Assembly: GCA_017649745.1 (NCBI GenBank)
Contig: JAGCGE010000152.1
Location: 8,734 to 72,733 of the forward strand
Direction: 5' to 3'
Length of the DNA: 64,000 nt
Source: Clostridiales bacterium
GTDB lineage: Bacteria; Bacillota_A; Clostridia; Saccharofermentanales; Saccharofermentanaceae
The position numbers and the translations under genes are program-made. The first letter of the stretch is position 1, and every line of letters starts with the position of its first letter. Below the pieces are notes generated by a model. That model made no database searches, had not been told where the DNA came from, and worked only from the letters and a program-made list of their open reading frames with translations. This document shows positions 56,525 through 63,996 of this stretch, one piece after another.

Positions 56525-56748
56525 TTGTTTTAATCATCGTAGCGGGCAGTCTGTATTTCGTTGAGAAGAAGAAAAGCACCATCGCTTACACTTACACCAA
56601 GAAGTACGAGGAAGAGGCTCGGAAGACTAATCCGTGTTTCCATTGTCCTCGTTCGAGGAAGTACGTATGTGATGGATGCTACATCAAGCTGAGAAAGGAG
56701 TATGAGAATGGACGACATGATAGTGATTCCTCCGAGAGGCGTATCTAG
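56461..56748 (+). CDS. Single-span membrane protein with Cys motif
   Basis: 95 aa from ATG 56461 (AAGGAG), inside the previous gene end. IWWVPGELRLVLLLIVLIIVAGSLYFVEK is the membrane span, then NPCFHCPRSRKYVCDGCYIKL is a four-Cys module. Confidence 0.55.
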   Translation: MAYCKIGIWWVPGELRLVLLLIVLIIVAGSLYFVEKKKSTIAYTYTKKYEEEARKTNPCFHCPRSRKYVCDGCYIKLRKEYENGRHDSDSSERRI

Positions 56749-57112
56749 GATGCGAGTTGCACATATGATGAGCCGTGTAAGAGCTGCCATTAAGGAGTTC
56801 GACCCGTCGTATCGCCTTAAGGCTCGTGGATGGATCTGTGCTAAGGAGTGGAGAGCGATCTGTCCGCCACCTCTGGATTTCATCTGGGGTCCGGGTTATA
56901 CAAACATGGCCAATCGGCTTACTGAAGACAAGATACCGGTTCTTAAAGCCGCTGCTAAAGCCACTATTACCATCGATCATCCAATCGAGGACTCAAAACT
57001 GGTTAGAGAATCGTTTGACATTATGAGGTACGCTATGCATGATATCGATATTATCGGCGGTATGAGGAGACAGAAAGAAGCAGTGGACTTTATGAAAGGG
57101 GTGAGCTCATGA
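56708..57112 (+). CDS. Protein of unknown function
   Basis: 134 aa from ATG 56708 (AAAGGAG, 8 nt). Basic, with Pro-rich part (ICPPPLDFIWGPGYTNMANRL). ATGA overlap with next gene. No family recognised. Confidence 0.5.
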   Translation: MDDMIVIPPRGVSRMRVAHMMSRVRAAIKEFDPSYRLKARGWICAKEWRAICPPPLDFIWGPGYTNMANRLTEDKIPVLKAAAKATITIDHPIEDSKLVRESFDIMRYAMHDIDIIGGMRRQKEAVDFMKGVSS

Positions 57113-57645
57113 CAAAGCATGAATGCGCTATTGTGATGGCATATACAGGAGTATGCATGCTCAAGGGCGACGATATGCAGATCTTCTACGACTACGTAGC
57201 GGAAATCATGGGTCGTCCTCTTTATACACACGAAATCGGAGAGCAGGCAGACGCCATTAAGGACGCGGCTAAAGAGGATTTCTTCAATCTGTGTGCTACG
57301 GCCGAATACAACTATCTCGTGAATGCTAAGCGTGAAATTCCTGGTATGACCATGGTTGATGCTTTCGATCCGGAGTACTTCAAGCATGGTCGGTTCTTTA
57401 TTCTGGAAGAATGGGATGTAAAAATGCCTATAGGTAAAGATGGAGAATATACTCCTATCGGCATTAAGACTGCCCATTTAGTCAGTGTTAAGGACTTATC
57501 AGGCAACCATACATTCATAGAGGTCGCCATACTCGATGAATCTCCTGTAAAATCCCGGCTAATCAGGGCATCGATGGTTATCCACGGCTACTATAAGTTC
57601 ATTCCGGCTACGGTCAGAAGGGAGGATGAGGAAAAATGTTCTTAA
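57109..57645 (+). CDS. Protein with conserved phage N-terminal domain
   Basis: 178 aa. The first 45 residues (HECAIVMAYTGVCMLKGDDMQIFYDYVAEIMGRPLYTHEIG) are a module I recall at the N-terminus of many phage proteins in Firmicutes. The rest is alpha/beta with no recognised active site. It overlaps the guanylate-kinase-like gene by 10 nt. Confidence 0.6.
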   Translation: MTKHECAIVMAYTGVCMLKGDDMQIFYDYVAEIMGRPLYTHEIGEQADAIKDAAKEDFFNLCATAEYNYLVNAKREIPGMTMVDAFDPEYFKHGRFFILEEWDVKMPIGKDGEYTPIGIKTAHLVSVKDLSGNHTFIEVAILDESPVKSRLIRASMVIHGYYKFIPATVRREDEEKCS

Positions 57646-58205
57646 TTCTTTGTGGAAAATCCTGTTCAGGTAAGGATTCGATTCTCAAGGAGATCGTGAA
57701 GATGGGGTATAAGCCGATTGTCTCAGTGACAAGCAGACCCATCAGAGAAGGGGAGACGAACGGGATCGAGTATGAGTTCGTGAGTCGTGAGCTGTTCGAG
57801 TCTTTTATCAAAGCGGACAGGTTGATCGAATATCGTACGTACAACACTCTGGTGAACGGAGTAGAGGACACATGGTATTACGGTCTGCTTAAAGACAATC
57901 TGGACGTGAGCGATGATCATGTGGTAATCCTCGATCTGAATGGGGCAAAATCGTTTATGGACTATTACGGACGCAGCAGGTGCTTCTGCGTATATGTCGA
58001 TGCTCCGGACGAAATCAGGACTATCAGAGCCATGCAGAGAGGCTCGTTCGATGAAACAGAATGGAATCGTCGGATGGCTGCGGACACGGAGGACTTTGCA
58101 CAGGGCCTGGTCGACTCTACGGTCAATTATAAGGTGCTGAATACAGGAGACCTTATGAAGACCGTTGTTGCCATCACAAGGGGATTCAACTGGAATTTTA
58201 CTTAA
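57636..58205 (+). CDS. Guanylate kinase-like nucleotide kinase
   Basis: 189 aa. P-loop LCGKSCSGKDSI (GxxxxGK), the guanylate-kinase lid/GMP region SRPIREGETNGIEYEFVS, and VVILDLNG followed by a C-terminal helical part. This follows GMP kinases that make GDP. It is common in phages to boost nucleotide pools. It stands with other metabolic genes near MazG. Confidence 0.75.
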   Translation: MFLILCGKSCSGKDSILKEIVKMGYKPIVSVTSRPIREGETNGIEYEFVSRELFESFIKADRLIEYRTYNTLVNGVEDTWYYGLLKDNLDVSDDHVVILDLNGAKSFMDYYGRSRCFCVYVDAPDEIRTIRAMQRGSFDETEWNRRMAADTEDFAQGLVDSTVNYKVLNTGDLMKTVVAITRGFNWNFT

Positions 58206-58229
58206 TCAAAAATAAAAGGAGAAAAAATT

Positions 58230-58568
58230 ATGGAAAACAATAACAGACTTAATTATAAGATGCGGGCATTGAGACTCGCTGTCGGTCTTACACAGGAAGA
58301 GCTTGCGGCACTTATCGGTGTCAGCAATTGCACTGTTTCACTGTATGAGCGTGGTCTGATCGATACTGAGTACACTCAGGCTATTTCAGATGTTCTCCAT
58401 GGCATCAAGGAGCGGCTTGCAGAGCGATATGGATACTGGTACGGTCCGTATATTGAGTTGCAGGCGGCGCTTAACGAAATCGCAGTGTGGACGGAACTTG
58501 AAGGATACGTTCCGACTGGAGTGATCAAAGCTGCTAAGGATCGCACTGTGGCATTTCAGAATGTGTGA
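58230..58568 (+). CDS. XRE-family HTH protein
   Basis: 112 aa. MRALRLAVGLTQEELAALIGVSNCTVSLYERG is a classic Xre helix-turn-helix, followed by a helical region and an unassigned C-terminal part with AAKDRTVAF. A regulator of the accessory/late genes is plausible. Confidence 0.75.
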   Translation: MENNNRLNYKMRALRLAVGLTQEELAALIGVSNCTVSLYERGLIDTEYTQAISDVLHGIKERLAERYGYWYGPYIELQAALNEIAVWTELEGYVPTGVIKAAKDRTVAFQNV

Positions 58569-58579
58569 GAGGTGTAACC

Positions 58580-58816
58580 ATGGATAAACTGTATGTCGTC
58601 CTTACAACGATCTTCACACATATCCTGTTTCTTATAGTGAAAATCGGAATTATCGGGTCAGTGTATGTCGCGTGTCGTGACTCAGATCCGTCATGCCTTA
58701 TCATTACTGCATTGTGTATTCTTGCCGAGCAGTGCGTGAAGGGTATCTGGTATTTCACAAAAATCGAATGGAAGGAGATGAGATACCGTGTCGTCAAAGC
58801 TAAAAGACATGACTAA
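58580..58816 (+). CDS. Small two-span membrane protein
   Basis: 78 aa from ATG 58580. TTIFTHILFLIVKIGIIGSVYVAC and CLIITALCILAEQCVKGIWYF are two membrane spans. Overlaps the next gene start. Confidence 0.55.
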   Translation: MDKLYVVLTTIFTHILFLIVKIGIIGSVYVACRDSDPSCLIITALCILAEQCVKGIWYFTKIEWKEMRYRVVKAKRHD

Positions 58817-59027
58817 TATTCAGTACGCGAGATCACTTGACAGGGGTGAATTACCGCTTATCATTAAGGTTGTAAAGGCATACATCACAAAGGTTGTAGG
58901 TGCTGAAGCTCCTCTCTGGAAGAAGGAACAGGCCTATAATCAGTGGTGTGACGAGCCATATGATGAGTATGGATGGTACCGAGCGAGGCTTGAGAGAGCT
59001 GGAAAAGCGCTTGTATTCGACAGTTAA
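58788..59027 (+). CDS. Small protein of unknown function
   Basis: 79 aa; GTG 58788 with AAGGAG 11 nt upstream, inside the previous gene. IKVVKAYITKVVGAEAPLWKKEQAYNQWCDEPYDEYGWYR. Alternative start ATG 58809. Last gene before the AT-rich repeat region. Confidence 0.45.
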   Translation: MSSKLKDMTNIQYARSLDRGELPLIIKVVKAYITKVVGAEAPLWKKEQAYNQWCDEPYDEYGWYRARLERAGKALVFDS

Positions 59028-59039
59028 ATCACTTAACTT

Positions 59040-59345
59040 ATGTGATAGTTTTGTGAAAATTGTGTGAAAAATAGGTGAAATCGTGGACACTTTTGGTTTT
59101 TCAAAAAATGGCCAAAACCCACTTTTTTTGGGCTTTTTGCATTTTTTCGGAATGAAAATTTTTCGAAAAGTGTCAAATGGCCAAAAAAAGTGGGCAAATG
59201 GCCATTTTTATTTTCAAAAATGGCCACACGAAAACCGCGTAAATACGTGCTTTTTAGGGTGCTGTGGCCAAAAACCCACTTTTTTTCTTATAAAAGATAT
59301 TTTTTTGAAAATTTAATATATATAAAGAATAAGAACAAAAACGGG
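59040..59345. repeat. AT-rich repeat region: candidate origin of replication or regulatory array
   Basis: This 300-nt gene-free stretch contains five TGGCCA copies (59109, 59178, 59199, 59221, 59265), two direct CCCACTTTTTTT units (59118-59129, 59275-59286) and an inverted unit AAAAAAAGTGGG (59183-59194), and then a very AT-rich part (TTTTTTTGAAAATTTAATAT, about 59301-59320). Iterated sites followed by an easily melted stretch are typical of replication origins. A regulatory array is the alternative. Apparent ORFs here are low-complexity and lack RBSs. Confidence 0.5.
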
Positions 59346-59356
59346 TTTTTGTCCAT

Positions 59357-59370
59357 TCGTTACGTAACGA
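59357..59370. repeat. Perfect 14-bp palindrome
   Basis: TCGTTACGTAACGA is a perfect palindrome, possibly an operator for a dimeric DNA-binding protein such as the XRE proteins coded nearby. It lies between the AT-rich repeats and the small basic gene. Confidence 0.5.
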
Positions 59371-59451
59371 TTTTCATCTATGGCATTTTTCGTCTGTTAG
59401 CGGTTCCATGGTGAACTACTGATTAGAAGCAGTGAAAGGAGGTGAATAGTG

Positions 59452-59601
59452 ATGGCAAGTCTGAGAAGAACTATCGGCAGAGCAATGTCTCGTGATGCTT
59501 CTCTGTGGAGACGTGTTGCGTTCAAGCATGGTGAAAACCGTGTCGAGCGCAGACATCGCGCAAAGAAGACTCGTGAGCAGGAGAAGAAGAATCGTAAGTG
59601 A
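59452..59601 (+). CDS. 49-aa basic protein
   Basis: ATG 59452 follows GAAAGGAGG with suitable spacing. Translation MASLRRTIGRAMSRDASLWR, continuing with many Arg/Lys to the end KTREQEKKNRK. The 49-aa product, with about 15 Arg and Lys, could bind nucleic acid. A hairpin GAAGAATC-GTAAGT-GATTCTTC lies across its stop codon. Too small to be found by size-limited gene calling. Confidence 0.6.
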   Translation: MASLRRTIGRAMSRDASLWRRVAFKHGENRVERRHRAKKTREQEKKNRK

Positions 59602-59634
59602 TTCTTCGATCCAAGGGATTGGGTGAGTATAGAT

Positions 59635-59691
59635 GCACGTTCCCGGTTTGAGTGATGGTTGTCAGGACTTCATTTAAGATCGGGAACGTGC
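59635..59691. repeat. 11-bp inverted repeat next to promoter P16
   Basis: GCACGTTCCCG (59635-59645) and CGGGAACGTGC (59681-59691) are perfect inverse copies with a 35-nt loop. The right arm's last base is the first base of the CGCGAAA element. Without a T-run it is more likely a protein- or RNA-level element than a terminator. Confidence 0.55.
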
Positions 59692-59716
59692 GCGAAAAAA
59701 ACACCCGCTTTTATGA
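59691..59716 (+). promoter_or_regulatory. Compact phage promoter P16 (CGCGAAA-N11-TTTTATGA)
   Basis: CGCGAAA 59691-59697 and TTTTAT 59709-59714, with ACACCC in between. The -10-like part is weaker than in the other copies. It precedes a small structured stretch and then the nuclease genes. Confidence 0.45.
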
Positions 59717-59795
59717 GGAGAGAGGCTTAAACATGCGCTGAATGACTGAAGTAAGCGTTGTTGATGGTAATATTACCGAGCTCTCTTTCACTTTT
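59716..59795 (+). ncRNA. Short structured RNA 5 or leader
   Basis: AGAGAG (59719-59724) pairs with CTCTCT (59781-59786); within, CGCT/AGCG and the self-complementary GGTAATATTACC (59766-59777). TTTCACTTTT follows. The start-stop ATG CGC TGA at 59733 cannot encode a protein. It may be a small RNA or an attenuator upstream of the nuclease genes. Confidence 0.4.
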
Positions 59796-59825
59796 CGTTT
59801 TTCTCTTCGAAAGGGGAAATGCATC

Positions 59826-60122
59826 ATGGGTAGTAGAGGACCGGAAGGTCGTTTCCAAGACAGATTGCATGATCGACTGTACGAATTGTTTCCCGGATGT
59901 AAGATCTTCAAGATGGATCAACACCAAGGTATTCCTGATTTGCTTGTCTTATGGCGAGACAAGTGGGCGTTACTTGAGTGTAAGGCATGGACCAAAGCTC
60001 ACAAGCAACCGAATCAGGATTACTGGGTCGAAAAGTATGGTGAGATGTCGTTCAGTCGCTTCATCAATCCAGACAATTGTGAGGAGGTATTGCGTGAACT
60101 TCAACAAGCATTCGGAGCTTAA
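59826..60122 (+). CDS. VRR-NUC / PD-(D/E)xK-type nuclease
   Basis: 98 aa from ATG 59826 (GAAAGGGG). RGPEGRFQDRLHDRLYELFPGCKIFKMDQHQGIPDLLVLWRDKW followed by LLECKA: Asp in GIPDLLV and ExK in LECKA are the catalytic core of this family of small nucleases found in phages, often acting as Holliday-junction or flap endonucleases. Overlaps the next gene by 29 nt. Confidence 0.7.
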   Translation: MGSRGPEGRFQDRLHDRLYELFPGCKIFKMDQHQGIPDLLVLWRDKWALLECKAWTKAHKQPNQDYWVEKYGEMSFSRFINPDNCEEVLRELQQAFGA

Positions 60123-60774
60123 AGGCTCACATGCACTGTTCAGTCCGAGTCAGAGTTCATGGCTACGGTATGACGATGACAAGATTCGTGATCGTATTCG
60201 TAACCAGTATCGAACTACTCTTGGTACTGAACTTCATGAGTATGTGGCGCAGCAGATTGTGCTGAACCATAAGGTCACTAATCTTCGGTCTGTGGTATCT
60301 GGTATTGAGAATTATATCTATACCAAGTATCGCATCGCCGATGACGGAAAAACCTCAGCGTTCGGCATGACTCTGCTTCAGCACATCGGTACACTTCCGA
60401 AAGAGGTGTTTGAGACTGCGAGAATGTATATCAACGATGGTATCCAGTTTCGCATGACCGTCGAGCAGCCTCTTGTGTATTCTGAATTCATTTACGGAAC
60501 TGCCGACACCATCGCTTTCCGAGATAATCTTCTCCGAATCTCGGATTACAAGAGCGGCGATCATGCGGCGTCCATGGATCAGGTACTGACTTATGCTGCT
60601 CTGTTCTTTCTCGAGTATGCTATCAAGCCTCGTGATGTGAAGACTGAGTTGCGTATTTATCAGAGCGGTGAAATCAACTACGCCGAACCTGAAACAGACG
60701 AAATCGAAGACACCATGGCTGCTATTATCAATGTGAACCGCATCTCTGAAAAAATCAAAGCTAAGGAGGGATAA
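60094..60774 (+). CDS. PD-(D/E)xK exonuclease, RecB/Cas4-like
   Basis: 226 aa from GTG 60094 (GAGGAGG upstream). GTELHEYVAQQI (the GxxxHxxxE-type motif), FIYGTADTIAF (the GxxD Asp), and LLRISDYKSGDHA (D-Y-K) are in order and match the RecB/Cas4 phage nuclease fold. It is likely the phage exonuclease of a recombination pair. It lies directly before the RNA polymerase gene. Confidence 0.75.
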   Translation: MNFNKHSELKGSHALFSPSQSSWLRYDDDKIRDRIRNQYRTTLGTELHEYVAQQIVLNHKVTNLRSVVSGIENYIYTKYRIADDGKTSAFGMTLLQHIGTLPKEVFETARMYINDGIQFRMTVEQPLVYSEFIYGTADTIAFRDNLLRISDYKSGDHAASMDQVLTYAALFFLEYAIKPRDVKTELRIYQSGEINYAEPETDEIEDTMAAIINVNRISEKIKAKEG

Positions 60775-60779
60775 GCCTT

Positions 60780-63650
60780 ATGAATAAGGTCGCTAAGATG
60801 ATCGCTGAGGGGCGATTTGATGAACTCGACAGAACGGACGACCTTAAGCATTATGGAATTAAGCGGCGTTCGGGCCGTTATCCATGGGGTTCAGGTGAGA
60901 ACCCTTATCAGCACTCCGGCGACTTCTTGAGCCGTGTTGAACAGCTTCACAAGAAGGGCTTAACCGAGAAGCAGATTGTTGACGCCATCAACAAAGAGCT
61001 TCCTGAAGGTCAGGAGATCACTACGACTCAGCTCAGAGCATACAAGGCCATCGCCAAGAGTGAGCGCCGTTCTCTTGAGGTTGCGAGAGCGAAGTCTTTG
61101 CGAGCTGATGGTAAGAGCTTGAACGAGATTGCTCAGATCATGGGCTATACAAACGACTCGAGCGTTCGTTCGCTTCTCAACGAGTCGTCTGAGCGCAGAA
61201 TGAATGCTGCTCAGGCTACTGCTGATCTTCTCAAGAAAGAGATTGCCGAAAAAGGAATGCTTGATGTCGGCGAAGGTGTCGAGCGTGAACTCGGTATCAG
61301 CCGTGAGAAGTTTGGTCAGGCTCTTGCGATCCTCGAAGCCGATGGTTATCCTGTTTACACTCGTGGCGTTGCGCAGGTCACGAATCCTGGTAGACAGACT
61401 ATCACCATGGTGCTTTGTCCGAAAGACACTGAGTACAAGGAAGTCTATGACAGCAGTAAGATTCACACCGTCAAGGACTACATCAGCTATGATGGCGGCG
61501 ACACATTCAAGAAAGCTTTCGAATATCCTGAATCCATGGACAGTAAGCGAATGCAAATTCGTTATGCTGAGGATGGTGGTATTAAGAAAGACGGAGTTGT
61601 TGAGATTCGTCCTGGCGTCGAAGACCTGTCGCTTGGTAATTCCGCTTATGCTCAGGTCCGAATTCTGGTCGACGGAACTCATTACATCAAGGGTATGGCT
61701 GTGTATGGCGATCCGAAAGACTTCCCTGATGGTGTAGATGTCATCTTCAACACCAACAAGAAAAAGAACGTCTCAAAAATGGATGTTCTTAAGAAAATCA
61801 AGGATGATCCGGACAATCCGTTTGGCGCTCTGGTTAAGGAGCGTGGCGGACAGCGTTATTATGACGATCCGAATGGTCGTTTCATCGGCGCTGATGGTCA
61901 GAAGCAGTCCCTTTCTCTTATCAACAAGACGAGAGAAGAGGGCGACTGGGGAGAATGGTCTAAAGAGCTTCCGTCTCAGTTCCTGTCTAAGCAGTCTCTT
62001 CAGCTTATCAAGAAGCAGCTCACGTTGTCCGAGCTCGATAAGAAAGCAGAGTTCGATGAGATTAAGAGTCTCACGAACCCGACTTTGAAGAAGGTCATGC
62101 TTGAAACATTCGCCAATGATTGCGATTCGGCAGCAGTACACCTCAAGGCTGCTTCGTTACCGAGACAGAAGTATCAGGTCATCCTGCCTCTTACCAGCAT
62201 CAAGGACAACGAGGTATTTGCACCGCAGTTCCACGATGGCGAGACCGTCGCTCTTATTCGTTTCCCTCATGGCGGAACGTTCGAGATTCCGATTCTCAAG
62301 GTCAACAATAAGAACAAAGAGGGTCGGCGAGTGCTTACAAGTTCCGCAGCAGATGCTGTTGGCATCAGCAGTAATGTTGCAGAGCGGTTGTCTGGAGCTG
62401 ACTTCGATGGCGACACAGTTCTCGTTGTGCCGTGCAACTCCGAACACAGCAATGTTAAGATCAATTCCACTCCGCCTTTGAGGGGGCTCGAATCCTTCGA
62501 CTCTAAGTCATATAAGTATGATGAGATCAAGGTCGATTCCAAGGGCATCGAGCATTATTACCGCAATGGTCGGGAATTCAAACCGATGAAGAACCCGAAG
62601 ACTGGTGGTGATTCCACTCAGATGCAGATGGGAATCGTCAGTAATCTCATTACAGATATGACGCTTAAGGGTGCGACTGAAGCAGAGCTTGCTAAAGCGG
62701 TTCGCCATTCTATGGTTGTCATTGATGCTGCGAAACACGGTCTGGATTACAAGCAGTCTGAGAAGGACAACAGTATTGCCGAACTCAAACAGAAGTATCA
62801 GGGTCACGTCGACGAAGAGGGGCGTTATCATGAGGGTGCTTCGACTCTGATTTCCAAGGCTTCCTCTAAGTATGAGGTTCTCAAGCGTCAGGGTTCGCCT
62901 AAGATCAACCAGAAGGGGAAAGAGTGGTACGATCCCACTAAGCCGGAAGGTGCTCTTGTCTATAAGGAAGTCATAGAGACTTATACCGACAAGAAGGGTA
63001 AGGAGAAGGTCCGTACCCAGGATTCCACTAAGATGGCTGAGACAACAGATGCTCGTACTCTGTCGTCAGGTACCCCGCAAGAGGAGCTCTATGCTGCCTA
63101 TGCCAATCATCTCAAGGATATGGCTAATCAGGCACGTCTGGAACAGACCCGTACTGGGCGTATCAAGTACAATTCCAGTGCAAAAGAGAAATACAAAGAG
63201 GAACGGGAGCATCTCCTCGCTCAACTCGCTATTTCTCAGGCTAATGCCCCCAGAGAGCGTGCAGCACAGATAATGGCTAACGCTACTATGGAAGCCAAGA
63301 GACAGGAGAACCCTGACATGACCTCTAAGGAGAAGAAAAAAGCAGCACAACAAGCGCTCACCGCTGCTAGACAGGCAGTTGGAGCTCAAAGAACACCTGT
63401 AGAGATCTCAGATAGAGAGTGGGAAGCTATTCAGGCTGGTGCTATCTCTGAGAATCAACTGTATTCGATTCTCAAAGCAACAGATCTTGACAAGCTTAGA
63501 GAAAGAGCCACTCCTCGAGAGTCTACTACGCTTTCTGCTGCAAAACAGAACAAAATCGATGCTATGAAAGCTTCTGGCTACACAATTGACGAGATTGCGA
63601 AAGCAATTGGCTGTTCAACATCAACTGTTAACAAATATTTGAAGAATTGA
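60780..63650 (+). CDS. Phage single-chain RNA polymerase of the two-double-psi-barrel family (YonO-like)
   Basis: 956 aa. The motif SGADFDGDTVLVVPCNS (about residue 537) holds the DFDGD catalytic triad of multisubunit-type RNA polymerases, preceded by LIRFPHGGTFEIPILK in the same barrel region. The segment after it (NLITDMTLKGATEAELAKAVRHSMVVIDAAKHG) is a helical stretch in the position of a bridge helix. N-terminal HTH-like parts (EKQIVDAINKEL..., SLNEIAQIMGYTNDSSVRSLL) and a C-terminal HTH (IDEIAKAIGCSTSTVNKYLKN) could read promoters. Similar single-chain polymerases are known from SPbeta YonO. It probably reads the CGCGAAA promoters; that link is inference. Confidence 0.8.
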   Translation: MNKVAKMIAEGRFDELDRTDDLKHYGIKRRSGRYPWGSGENPYQHSGDFLSRVEQLHKKGLTEKQIVDAINKELPEGQEITTTQLRAYKAIAKSERRSLEVARAKSLRADGKSLNEIAQIMGYTNDSSVRSLLNESSERRMNAAQATADLLKKEIAEKGMLDVGEGVERELGISREKFGQALAILEADGYPVYTRGVAQVTNPGRQTITMVLCPKDTEYKEVYDSSKIHTVKDYISYDGGDTFKKAFEYPESMDSKRMQIRYAEDGGIKKDGVVEIRPGVEDLSLGNSAYAQVRILVDGTHYIKGMAVYGDPKDFPDGVDVIFNTNKKKNVSKMDVLKKIKDDPDNPFGALVKERGGQRYYDDPNGRFIGADGQKQSLSLINKTREEGDWGEWSKELPSQFLSKQSLQLIKKQLTLSELDKKAEFDEIKSLTNPTLKKVMLETFANDCDSAAVHLKAASLPRQKYQVILPLTSIKDNEVFAPQFHDGETVALIRFPHGGTFEIPILKVNNKNKEGRRVLTSSAADAVGISSNVAERLSGADFDGDTVLVVPCNSEHSNVKINSTPPLRGLESFDSKSYKYDEIKVDSKGIEHYYRNGREFKPMKNPKTGGDSTQMQMGIVSNLITDMTLKGATEAELAKAVRHSMVVIDAAKHGLDYKQSEKDNSIAELKQKYQGHVDEEGRYHEGASTLISKASSKYEVLKRQGSPKINQKGKEWYDPTKPEGALVYKEVIETYTDKKGKEKVRTQDSTKMAETTDARTLSSGTPQEELYAAYANHLKDMANQARLEQTRTGRIKYNSSAKEKYKEEREHLLAQLAISQANAPRERAAQIMANATMEAKRQENPDMTSKEKKKAAQQALTAARQAVGAQRTPVEISDREWEAIQAGAISENQLYSILKATDLDKLRERATPRESTTLSAAKQNKIDAMKASGYTIDEIAKAIGCSTSTVNKYLKN

Positions 63651-63662
63651 GGTGAATTGTAG

Positions 63663-63950
63663 ATGAGTAATACTACATCCGGTGTGCCTGTTGCTTTAAC
63701 GACTTTTGATAATCCATTCGACCCGTTCACCCAATTCAATGAGTGGTTCGTTTTCGATGTCACAAGAGGCTACAATTCTTGTGGTTATCTCGCTAGAGTT
63801 GCAAGAACTTCATCGCAATTGACCGACGAAGAGAACAATAGCGAGATTGAACGAGCAATTGATGAAATTATTTCGCTTGATTTTGCGAATGTTTATCGAA
63901 AAGTTCGTAAAGGCGAAATGAATCCGTCAGTTTCAGGCACAGTGGGATAA
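63663..63950 (+). CDS. Conserved protein usually found upstream of terminase
   Basis: 95 aa. VALTTFDNPFDPFTQFNEWFVFDVTRGYNSCGYLARVARTSSQLTDEENNSEIERAID is a strongly conserved phage segment that I recall upstream of terminase genes in Clostridia phages. This supports the window ending just before the terminase. Function unknown. Confidence 0.7.
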   Translation: MSNTTSGVPVALTTFDNPFDPFTQFNEWFVFDVTRGYNSCGYLARVARTSSQLTDEENNSEIERAIDEIISLDFANVYRKVRKGEMNPSVSGTVG

Positions 63951-63964
63951 AAATCGCGGGACCC

Positions 63965-63996
63965 GGGAGGGGGTCTTCGAAAATACACCCCCTCCC
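63965..63996 (+). terminator. GC-rich hairpin at the end of the window
   Basis: GGGAGGGGGT (63965-63974) and ACCCCCTCCC (63987-63996) form a perfect 10-bp stem. No T-run is visible before the window ends, so it may be a terminator or part of the packaging start site close to terminase. Confidence 0.5.

Noticed and set aside
59083..59414. Short ORFs in the AT-rich repeat region
   Set aside because: Low-complexity translations of repeats, no RBS; treated as non-coding.
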